Below are positions 7,191 to 13,050 of a DNA stretch of 17,736 bases, piece after piece (positions within the stretch are counted from its first letter, which is position 1; each line of letters opens with the position of its first letter). The position numbers were made by a program, and so were the translations under genes. This DNA comes from an uncultured Collinsella sp. (GTDB lineage: Bacteria; Actinomycetota; Coriobacteriia; Coriobacteriales; Coriobacteriaceae): the NCBI GenBank assembly GCA_958407995.1, contig CATYJU010000040.1:1-17736 (forward strand), in the 5' to 3' direction. The notes beneath the pieces are model-generated. The model did not search any database. It was not told where the DNA came from and worked only from the letters and a program-made list of their open reading frames with translations.

Positions 7191-7218
7191 GTTACGGCGT
7201 TTGGTAAAACGCCGTAAC
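7191..7218 (-). terminator. 12-bp hairpin just beyond the MarR-RGG gene
   Basis: GTTACGGCGTTT (7191-7202) / AAACGCCGTAAC (7207-7218) with loop GGTA, a perfect stem 4 bases after the stop codon of the minus-strand gene. Position suggests a terminator or 3'-end stabiliser, but no T tract follows on that strand. It may instead be the fifth unit of the adjacent inverted-repeat array. Confidence 0.5.
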
Positions 7219-7222
7219 TCAA

Positions 7223-8134
7223 CTAAAAGCGGTTGCCGCGGAAGCCGCCACCGTTGCGGCCGCCACGATCGCCACCGCGACCGCCGCGGTCGTTACCACG
7301 GTTGCCGCCGAAGCCGCCACGGTTGCCGCCGCGGTCGCCATAGCCACCACGGTTGCCACCAAAGCCGCCGCGACCGCCACGGTCGCCGCCACGGTCACCA
7401 AAGCCGCCGCGGCCACCGCGATCGCCACCGCGACCGCCACGGTCGCCGCCACGGCCACCACGATCGCCAAAGCCGCCGCGACCGCCACGGTCGCCGCCAC
7501 GGCCACCACGGTCGTCACGGCCGCCGCGAGGACCGCGATCCTCGTCCAGGCCCATGGCGACGAGCGGAGCGATAACCTTATCGAGAGCGGCCATCAGCTC
7601 GGTGGCCTCCTCGTAAGAAAGCTCGGGCAGGAGCTTCTCCTTCTTGTTGGCAAGCTCGACCAGACCCTCAGCGGCATCCTCGGCAGCGAAGACGACGATC
7701 TTGCGCATATCGCCCTCGGCGTCGTCGATGCGGCCGACCAGATCGGCAGCCTCGGCCTCGGCCATCAGGCCATCGAGCTCACGGAGGCGCATGCCCAGCA
7801 GGTCGGACATTTCCTTCTGCTCCATCTTGGGCTTGAGGTCAAGAAGCTTGATGGCGCGCTCGATGTTCGCCATGCGCTCGGCCTTGGCCTCCTCCTCCTT
7901 GGAAATAGCAAAGCGACGGCTACGCAGCAGGCGGGCGGCCTTCTGCATCTTGTCCATCAGCTCTTCGTCATCGTAATCAACGGCGGCCTCGACAACCTCG
8001 GCCTCCTCCTCGGCGGAAACCTCGTCAGCAGCCTCAACCTCGGCAGCTTCGGTCTCCACGGTCTCGACTGCCTCAACCTCGGCAGCCATGGTCTCGTTCT
8101 CGGTCTCGTTCATGATCTCTTCGTTCTCAGACAT
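7223..8134 (-). CDS. MarR-like winged-helix protein with acidic N-terminus and C-terminal RGG tail
   Basis: 303 residues in three parts. Residues 1-60 are strongly acidic (Glu-rich, probably disordered). Residues about 65-195 resemble a MarR-type winged helix: a helical lead-in, the turn-helix KMEQKEMSDLLGMRLREL (103-120), a wing-like GRIDDAEGDMRKIVVF (134-149) and a closing helix LSYEEATELMAALDKVIAPL (172-191). Residues 200-303 are almost entirely Arg, Gly and Asp with Phe, Asn and Tyr, in RGGRGG/DRGG units like RGG boxes of RNA-binding proteins. ATG 8134 is preceded by AAGGAG. Such a tail suggests RNA or nucleic acid binding or condensate formation, but that is inference; the MarR assignment is by pattern only and the biological role is unknown. 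The tail DNA is a slippage-prone repeat. Confidence 0.8.
   Translation of the reverse strand: MSENEEIMNETENETMAAEVEAVETVETEAAEVEAADEVSAEEEAEVVEAAVDYDDEELMDKMQKAARLLRSRRFAISKEEEAKAERMANIERAIKLLDLKPKMEQKEMSDLLGMRLRELDGLMAEAEAADLVGRIDDAEGDMRKIVVFAAEDAAEGLVELANKKEKLLPELSYEEATELMAALDKVIAPLVAMGLDEDRGPRGGRDDRGGRGGDRGGRGGFGDRGGRGGDRGGRGGDRGGRGGFGDRGGDRGGRGGFGGNRGGYGDRGGNRGGFGGNRGNDRGGRGGDRGGRNGGGFRGNRF
7240..7535 (-). repeat. degenerate in-frame tandem repeat encoding the RGG tail
   Basis: Low-complexity GC-rich DNA built from units coding for RGG, DRGG and GGFG. A 24-base block starting CGACCGCCACGG on the plus strand (RGGDRGGR coding on the minus) recurs exactly at 7371-7394, 7431-7454 and 7479-7502. 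Offsets of 60 and 48 bases are multiples of three, so gain or loss of units keeps the frame. Confidence 0.85.
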
Positions 8135-8230
8135 GAGACTCCTTCTTGGCCCTCTCGGGCATCATCGCCCCATTCGCGGGGCCCGTCGCGCACTCTTTGC
8201 GCTTTATACATTCATGCCTCTCGGCAAAAC
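8135..8230 (-). promoter_or_regulatory. possible promoter and structured leader of the MarR-RGG gene
   Basis: Minus-strand TATAAA (8203-8208) with GTTTTG 16 bases upstream (8225-8230) is the best promoter candidate. The leader of about 60 bases contains three small stems: GCGC/GCGC (8188-8202), GCCCC/GGGGC (8167-8182) and GCCC/GGGC (8149-8160), the last next to the ribosome binding site. The gene follows the MFS gene by about 150 bases and may also receive read-through. Confidence 0.3.
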
Positions 8231-8286
8231 GTCCATTAGTTTATGGTGTCGCCATCCAATCTAGCTGCAGAATCTATGTGCACACA

Positions 8287-9702
8287 TTAATGCGACATGT
8301 ACGACTCGCGGCGAGCGTACACCAGCGACACCGCGAACCCGACAACGGCAATCACGGCCGCCACGCGCACGGCGGCTGCAAATCCTATCGCCTGGGCAAC
8401 GTCCGACGCAACGCCCGCGGCGCCAGCAGCCACCGCAGAACTCGAAAGCAGGCCGATAAACAGCGACGGACCAAACGACGCGGCAATCATGTTCCACGTG
8501 TTAAGCAATGCCGTTCCGTGAGGATGCTCAGCGGCGGGAAGCGTCTCCAAACCGGCGGTCTGCGAGGGGCTCAGTACCAAACCGACGCCAGCATACACCA
8601 CAACGGTCAGCAGCACGACAACGCCGATGTTCATGCTTGCCGCGGTCATCGAGATTGCCGTCTGCCCCACAGCGATCAGGGCAAAGCCGACCGGCAGCAG
8701 CGGCCACGCACCACGGGCATCCATCACGCGTCCGCCCACAATCGAGGTCACGGCGTTGCAGGCGATCGCCGGCAAAATGAGCAAACCCGCGACAAGTGCG
8801 GTCATGCCGTATGCGCCCTCAAAATAGAGCGGCAACAAAACGCTCATCGAGAACGTCGTCATCATCGACACCACCACAAGCAGGCATGCAGGCCAAAAAC
8901 GAACGCTCGCCATGGGACGCACGTTAAGCACCGGATGCTCGAGCTTGAGCTGACGAACCGCAAACAGGCCGAGCACCACAACAGCGGCGAAAAGCGCCAC
9001 GATACCGGCCATCACATTGGTCGAGAACTCGCCTACGGAATACACGAACGCCGTAATGCCGGCAGCGAGCAAAACAACCGACAGAATATCAAGCGTGGTG
9101 TTCGAGCGCTCTCCGACATTCCGAACGAGCTTTGCTGCCGCCGCGGCGACCGCAATGCCGCCCACCAACGGCACTACGAACACCGCTCTCCAGCCAAACA
9201 ACGTGCACATAAGACCGCTGATCACGGGTCCAAACGCCGGCCCTAGCGTAATGCAGGCACCGCCCAGACTCAGGTACAGACCGAGCTTCTCACGCGGGGC
9301 GCAAGATAGCACCACATTCATCATGAGCGAAAACAAGATACCCGATCCCGCAGCCTGCAAAATACGACTTGGCAGCAAAACGGCAAACGACGGGGCGACC
9401 AGGCACAGGACTTCGCCGGCGACCATGCATCCGCATGCGAAAAACAGCAGCTTGCGCGTCGAGAAACGACCGGACAGATAGGCCATGATGGCCGTAAAGA
9501 TCGATGTCACGATCATGTAGCCCGAAACTAGCCACTGCGCCGTGGTGGCACTCACCGAAAAGGCCGCCATGATATCGTGCAGTGCCACGTTAATGATGTT
9601 CTCGTTAAACGCGGCAACAAAGGCTGCAATATACATTACGACGAGAAACGCCGAAGTGGCCGATGGCGTTGCTTGAACTTGTTGCTGAGATTTGCTCCCC
9701 AT
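8287..9702 (-). CDS. MFS multidrug exporter, DHA2 (EmrB/QacA-like) type
   Basis: 471 residues with about 14 hydrophobic segments, the size and topology of the DHA2 drug:H+ antiporters of the inner membrane. Motifs: NENIINVAL in TM1 (33-41), the loop motif LSGRFSTRK (76-84), and the antiporter signature GPAFGPVISG in TM5 (154-163). ATG 9702 is chosen because GAGGAAGGA precedes it; the longer frame from a GTG at 9732 has none. The substrate is unknown; family members export drugs, dyes, bile acids or metabolites by proton exchange. No adjacent TetR- or MarR-type repressor is divergent from it, but the MarR-like RGG protein lies immediately downstream on the same strand. Terminators between them are not evident. 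Confidence 0.9.
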   Translation of the reverse strand: MGSKSQQQVQATPSATSAFLVVMYIAAFVAAFNENIINVALHDIMAAFSVSATTAQWLVSGYMIVTSIFTAIMAYLSGRFSTRKLLFFACGCMVAGEVLCLVAPSFAVLLPSRILQAAGSGILFSLMMNVVLSCAPREKLGLYLSLGGACITLGPAFGPVISGLMCTLFGWRAVFVVPLVGGIAVAAAAAKLVRNVGERSNTTLDILSVVLLAAGITAFVYSVGEFSTNVMAGIVALFAAVVVLGLFAVRQLKLEHPVLNVRPMASVRFWPACLLVVVSMMTTFSMSVLLPLYFEGAYGMTALVAGLLILPAIACNAVTSIVGGRVMDARGAWPLLPVGFALIAVGQTAISMTAASMNIGVVVLLTVVVYAGVGLVLSPSQTAGLETLPAAEHPHGTALLNTWNMIAASFGPSLFIGLLSSSAVAAGAAGVASDVAQAIGFAAAVRVAAVIAVVGFAVSLVYARRESYMSH

Positions 9703-9906
9703 GCATTTCCTTCCTCTTGGAACAACAGTCACATCGCCCCAGAGGAACAGTCCAGGGCGAGCATGAGCCCTAGACTTACGTCAGACGCCGCACGCGACGG
9801 ATCCGACAACATGGTCCAACGTTGAAAGATTGTAACGCTGACGCGCAGCTTTCCTTCCGCGCTATTATTAAAAGTCCACGAAAGCACGAGACATGAGGAG
9901 CCCGCC
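9703..9906. promoter_or_regulatory. divergent intergenic region, mfs / deformylase
   Basis: About 200 bases without a gene. On the plus strand TATTAT (9863-9868) is a plausible -10 box for the deformylase, with CTGACG (9838-9843) a poorly spaced -35. On the mfs side there is a small stem AGGGC/GCCCT (9754-9758/9767-9771). The palindrome CAACGTTG (9817-9824) lies between and could be an operator half. None of these is strong. Confidence 0.25.
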
Positions 9907-10317
9907 ATGATTAAGCCCATCATGAAATCCGAGTTCTTTTTGCGCCTGCCTTCCGAAGACGCAGGACCCGATGATGCCGCAACCGGGCAGGACCTCCTGG
10001 ATACGCTCCACGAGCATGAGCACGATTGCGTGGGCCTCGCCGCCAACATGATCGGCGTGCGCAAACGCATCATCTGCGTAAAGGACGGCAACAGGGCGCT
10101 GTTGATGTACAACCCTCAAATTCTTGAGCAGGTCAATGCCTATCAGACGAGCGAAGGATGCCTTTCGCTGGCTGGAGAGCGTCCCTGTACCCGCTATCGT
10201 CGCATTAAGGTGGAGTATTTGGACGAGAATTTCGTCCACCGCATCAAAAACTTCTCGGGCTACACCGCCGAGATCATCCAGCACGAAATCGACCACTGTT
10301 GCGGAATCGTTATTTAG
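9907..10317 (+). CDS. short peptide deformylase family protein with altered motif I
   Basis: 136 residues, shorter than the usual 150-190. Peptide deformylase removes the formyl group from nascent protein N-termini at the ribosome with a Cys-His-His metal centre. Motif II EGCLSL (83-88, ligand Cys85) and motif III QHEIDH (125-130; His126, Glu127, His130) are intact. Motif I reads VGLAANMIG (42-50): the glutamine that stabilises the transition state in E. coli (Gln50) is replaced by Met48. The protein stops just after motif III, so the C-terminal helix is missing. ATG 9907 has GAGGAG at good spacing, and a strong terminator follows. It may be an active variant, a specialised deformylase or a related amidase. 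Probably not the only deformylase of the cell. Confidence 0.85.
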   Translation: MIKPIMKSEFFLRLPSEDAGPDDAATGQDLLDTLHEHEHDCVGLAANMIGVRKRIICVKDGNRALLMYNPQILEQVNAYQTSEGCLSLAGERPCTRYRRIKVEYLDENFVHRIKNFSGYTAEIIQHEIDHCCGIVI

Positions 10318-10332
10318 TTCCGCCGATTCAAG

Positions 10333-10370
10333 AAAGCTCCCTGCAGCAAAACAACTGCAGGGAGCTTTTC
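10333..10370 (+). terminator. bidirectional Rho-independent terminator
   Basis: Perfect 14-bp stem 10333-10346/10355-10368 (AAAGCTCCCTGCAG and complement), 8-nt loop, followed by TTTTC. It lies 15 bases after the deformylase stop and 22 bases beyond the stop of the convergent XRE-AlaA gene, so it likely ends both transcripts. Confidence 0.9.
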
Positions 10371-10392
10371 ATAGTGCGGAACTTCTATCCCA

Positions 10393-11610
10393 CTAGCTCT
10401 GGCGGTAATGATCGAAGAAGTCGGCGAGATCTTCGAGGGACTCTTTGAGCACTTCCATGCGCGGCAGGTACACGATACGGAAGTGGTCGGGCTCAGCCCA
10501 GTTGAAGCCGCCGCCGCGCGTGATCAGAATCTTCTTCTCGTGCAGCAGGTCAAGGGCGAACTGCTCGTCATCGGTAATGTTGAACTTCTTCACATCCATC
10601 TTGGGGAAGATGTAGAACGCCGCACGCGGCTTAACCACCGAGATGCCGTCAATCTTGTTGAGCGCCTCATACACAAAGTTGCGCTGCTCGTAGACACGGC
10701 CGCCGGGGCGGATGTAGTCGTTGACGGACTGATGGCCACCGAGCGCCGTCTGAACGATCGACTGAGCCGGCACGTTGGAGCACAGGCGCATGTTGGAGAG
10801 CATGTTGATGCCCATGATGAAGTCGCTCATGCAGCGCTGGTTGCCCGAAAGCACCATCCAGCCAATACGATAGCCCGCGATCATGTGCGACTTGGACAGA
10901 CCGCTAAAGGTGACGCAGGGCAGATCGGGAGCGAGCGAGGCAATCGAGACGTGCTCGTAGCCGTCCATGCACAGGCGGTCGTAGATCTCATCAGCAAAGA
11001 TCATCAGCTGATGCCTGCGTGCAACCTCGACGATGCCCTCGAGCACCTCGCGCGGGTAGACCGAGCCCGTGGGGTTGTTGGGGTTGATGATAACGAGGGC
11101 TTTGGTCGCGCTCGTGATCTTGGACTCCATATCCTCCAGGTCGGGATACCAATCCGCCTGCTCATCGCACAGATAGTGCACAGGATGACCGCCGGCAAGG
11201 GTTGCGCACGCCGTCCAGAGCGGATAGTCGGGGCTGGGGATCAGAATCTCGTCGCCATTGTCGAGCAGCGCGTTCATCGAAAGCTGAATGAGCTCGGACA
11301 CGCCGTTGCCCGTGTAGATATGCTCCATCTGAACGTTGGGCAAGCCCTTGATCTGCGAATACTGCATGATCGCCTTGCGCGCGGAGAACAGGCCACGCGA
11401 GTTGGAATAGCCTTCGCAGTCGGGCAGCTGCTGGCGCATGTCCTTGATGACCTCATCGGGCGTGCGGAAACCGAAGGGCGCCGGGTTGCCGATATTGAGC
11501 TTGAGGATGCGCTCGCCCTCGTCCTCCATACGGGCGGCCTCGTCGACGACGGGACCGCGCACGTCATACAGGACGTTATCGAGCTTGGTGGATTTAGAAA
11601 AAGTACGCAT
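10393..11610 (-). CDS. alaA: candidate internal translation product: AlaA-like aminotransferase alone
   Basis: Inside the fusion gene, ATG 11610 is preceded by AAGGAG (plus-strand 11618-11623) with 7-base spacing, as good as any start in the window. Translation from it gives 405 residues, the exact length of E. coli AlaA, beginning MRTFSKSTKLDNVLYDVRGP, which aligns with the AlaA N-terminus. The frame from 11913 continues through it without a stop or frameshift, so this would be a second, overlapping product. Its reality is inference from the signal and the length. Confidence 0.5.
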   Translation of the reverse strand: MRTFSKSTKLDNVLYDVRGPVVDEAARMEDEGERILKLNIGNPAPFGFRTPDEVIKDMRQQLPDCEGYSNSRGLFSARKAIMQYSQIKGLPNVQMEHIYTGNGVSELIQLSMNALLDNGDEILIPSPDYPLWTACATLAGGHPVHYLCDEQADWYPDLEDMESKITSATKALVIINPNNPTGSVYPREVLEGIVEVARRHQLMIFADEIYDRLCMDGYEHVSIASLAPDLPCVTFSGLSKSHMIAGYRIGWMVLSGNQRCMSDFIMGINMLSNMRLCSNVPAQSIVQTALGGHQSVNDYIRPGGRVYEQRNFVYEALNKIDGISVVKPRAAFYIFPKMDVKKFNITDDEQFALDLLHEKKILITRGGGFNWAEPDHFRIVYLPRMEVLKESLEDLADFFDHYRQS

Positions 11611-11913
11611 GGTGGTGCTCCTTGCAATTTGAGCTGAGGGATGGGGTTCGGGCTTGGAATCGTTGCGGGGTGATGATGCCTCGCCTTGATCGGCGTCGCC
11701 GGCAAGCAGCCAGGTAACATCGACCTCCAAAATACGGGCGAGCAGCTCAGCCACATCGCGCCGCGGAATCGTCTTGCCGCTCACATATTGGCTCATCTGA
11801 CTCTTGCCGAGTTTTTTGCCGAGCATCTCCGATGCGCGGATCACGTCCGACTGGCGAACGTCGCGATCGGACATAGCCTGTCGCAGACGATCGCTAAACG
11901 TCTCTTGGGCCAC
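10393..11913 (-). CDS. XRE-type HTH domain fused to AlaA-type alanine aminotransferase
   Basis: 506 residues from GTG 11913, which has AAGGAGG 6 bases upstream. Residues about 4-75 form a Cro/C1 (XRE)-type helix-turn-helix (RQSDVIRASEMLG, GKSQMSQYVSGKTIPRRDVAELL, then the VDVTWLLAGD end typical of XRE repressors). A Pro/Ser-rich linker (about 75-100) leads to a complete fold-type I aminotransferase very close to E. coli AlaA: YDVRGPV, LKLNIGNPAPFGF, NPNNPTG (276-282), DEIYD with the PLP-nitrogen Asp308, and Schiff-base Lys341 in SGLSKS. AlaA converts pyruvate and glutamate to alanine and 2-oxoglutarate. Fusion of an XRE domain, not the GntR domain of MocR proteins, is unusual. GTTCAATT operators cover its promoter, suggesting autoregulation. 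An internal start could give the enzyme alone. Confidence 0.92.
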   Translation of the reverse strand: MAQETFSDRLRQAMSDRDVRQSDVIRASEMLGKKLGKSQMSQYVSGKTIPRRDVAELLARILEVDVTWLLAGDADQGEASSPRNDSKPEPHPSAQIARSTTMRTFSKSTKLDNVLYDVRGPVVDEAARMEDEGERILKLNIGNPAPFGFRTPDEVIKDMRQQLPDCEGYSNSRGLFSARKAIMQYSQIKGLPNVQMEHIYTGNGVSELIQLSMNALLDNGDEILIPSPDYPLWTACATLAGGHPVHYLCDEQADWYPDLEDMESKITSATKALVIINPNNPTGSVYPREVLEGIVEVARRHQLMIFADEIYDRLCMDGYEHVSIASLAPDLPCVTFSGLSKSHMIAGYRIGWMVLSGNQRCMSDFIMGINMLSNMRLCSNVPAQSIVQTALGGHQSVNDYIRPGGRVYEQRNFVYEALNKIDGISVVKPRAAFYIFPKMDVKKFNITDDEQFALDLLHEKKILITRGGGFNWAEPDHFRIVYLPRMEVLKESLEDLADFFDHYRQS

Positions 11914-11934
11914 TAGAACCTCCTTGCTGGCAAA

Positions 11935-12016
11935 GTTCAATTTATACAACACGAATTGAACCTGAGTTCAATTTAGGCAGCAGTATAACGCCGTGCTATT
12001 TCGAAAAGTTCAATTT
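11935..12016 (-). promoter_or_regulatory. XRE-AlaA promoter with GTTCAATT operators
   Basis: Minus-strand promoter TTGAAC (plus 11966-11971), 17 bases, TGTATA (plus 11943-11948). A perfect dyad AATTGAAC-CTGA-GTTCAATT (11954-11973) covers the -35 and spacer. Further GTTCAATT half-sites lie at 11935-11942, at the start of transcription, and 12008-12015 upstream. Four copies in about 80 bases is well beyond chance. The HTH of the gene itself is the most likely binder. Confidence 0.75.
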
Positions 12017-12060
12017 CAAAAAAAATGAGCAAGACCTCGAGATTTATCCCAAGGCGATAA
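12016..12060 (-). terminator. weak terminator candidate after the LysR gene
   Basis: On the minus strand a small stem TTATC/GATAA (plus 12043-12059 region) and a short GAG/CTC stem precede a run of eight T (plus-strand A run, 12018-12025). Stem strength is low, so read-through from the LysR gene into XRE-AlaA is possible. Confidence 0.3.
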
Positions 12061-12074
12061 CGACGTGCACGCAT

Positions 12075-12932
12075 TTAGAGGTATTCGAGGAAACGAGCGG
12101 CGGCAAGCGAAACATCGGCCGTTCGATATATGGCGTTGATCTGCCGATGGGGATGCCCTTCGAGCGGACGCACAGCAACATCGAACTGGCAGCGACGCAA
12201 GATGAGCGCGGGAAGAATGCTCACGCCCAGGCCATCCTCGACCATAGCCATAATCGCATAGTCATCCCAAGTCGACAGTTTTGAGCGCACCGCCAGCCCC
12301 GCCCGACGGAATAGCGGCGTAATCTCATCATCGGTACCCCGTTCCAGCAGAATAAACTGCTCGTTGGCTAAATCGGCAAGAGAAACGACCTCCGCCGTGG
12401 CAAGCGAGGAGTCCGCTGGCACCACGGCCATCAACTCGTCTTGCACCAACGGTCGCGACGCCATGCCGGCGCCGCGTGGCTCGCGCGGAATAAAGCCCAG
12501 GTCGCAGCGGCCTTCCGCCACCCATTGCTCAATCTCGGAGTAATCACCCATCAGCAGCTCGTAATCGACATCCGGATGATCGGCGCGAAAGCGCGCAATC
12601 ACCGGCGGCAGTACATGGGTCGCCACACTCGAAAACGTACCAATGCAGATCTTGCCGCGCATGAGCCCACGCATCTCGTCCACGTGTCGCTGCAGGCGGC
12701 CAAACTCCTCGCAGAGCGCCTCAACCGCCGGCATGATCTGCCGCCCATCGGCAGAAAGCACCACACCCTCGCGGCTGCGGTCGAGCACCTTAAAACCCCA
12801 ATCGGTCTCAAGGTCGCCCACCATGCGGCTCACGCCCGACTGCGAATAGCTCAGCCGCTCGGCGGCGCGCGTAAAACTGCCGGCCCGCACGGTCTCGAGC
12901 AGCACCTGCATCTTTTGAATATTCGTTTCCAC
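12075..12932 (-). CDS. LysR-type transcriptional regulator
   Basis: 285 residues. The N-terminal winged helix (about 1-62) has the classic LysR pattern GSFTRAAERLSYSQSGVSRMVGDLE (split around 18-42), and the C-terminal half (about 90-285) is a periplasmic-binding-protein-like effector domain. The start is GTG 12932, with GGAGGGG a few bases upstream. It is divergent from the EamA exporter at 13051, and two dyads of LysR type lie in the 118-base gap, so it most likely controls that exporter and itself. Its effector is unknown but may be the exporter substrate. The downstream XRE-AlaA gene is on the same strand but has its own promoter. Confidence 0.93.
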   Translation of the reverse strand: METNIQKMQVLLETVRAGSFTRAAERLSYSQSGVSRMVGDLETDWGFKVLDRSREGVVLSADGRQIMPAVEALCEEFGRLQRHVDEMRGLMRGKICIGTFSSVATHVLPPVIARFRADHPDVDYELLMGDYSEIEQWVAEGRCDLGFIPREPRGAGMASRPLVQDELMAVVPADSSLATAEVVSLADLANEQFILLERGTDDEITPLFRRAGLAVRSKLSTWDDYAIMAMVEDGLGVSILPALILRRCQFDVAVRPLEGHPHRQINAIYRTADVSLAAARFLEYL

Positions 12933-12950
12933 GGCACCCCTCCACCTTTA

Positions 12951-13021
12951 CATGAGTTTTTGTCATGTTATCCATGCATTATATTCGCTTTTCTTCTAAA
13001 GCCAGTTCATCCATAGTGAAC
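12951..13021 (+). promoter_or_regulatory. LysR-type binding dyads and promoter for the EamA gene
   Basis: Two inverted repeats with identical geometry, CATGA-N7-TCATG (12951-12967) and GTTCA-N7-TGAAC (13005-13021), each contain the T-N11-A core of LysR sites (12953/12965 and 13007/13019). They are 54 bp apart. A promoter TTTTTG (12957-12962), 17 bases, TATATT (12980-12985) would overlap the first dyad at the -35 position, typical of activation by a LysR protein. Confidence 0.5.
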
Positions 13022-13050
13022 ATGCTCGGATATAGAGGGGATGTCAGCAC

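Noticed and set aside
7240..7535. CRISPR-like regular repeats
   Set aside because: Repeats are contiguous coding units with no unique spacers of constant size; they encode the RGG tail.
7030..7616. Plus-strand open frames of Arg/His- or Pro-rich sequence opposite the RGG tail
   Set aside because: They are antisense shadows of the Gly/Arg repeat, have no ribosome binding site and no family resemblance.
8287..9481. Long plus-strand open frames opposite the MFS gene
   Set aside because: Antisense shadows of a GC-rich membrane protein gene; products are His/Arg-rich without motifs.
11590..11640. Suspected frameshift or misjoined genes between the HTH and AlaA parts
   Set aside because: The frame is uninterrupted across the linker, and the linker is Pro/Ser-rich as expected between domains. 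Kept as a true fusion, with the internal start noted.
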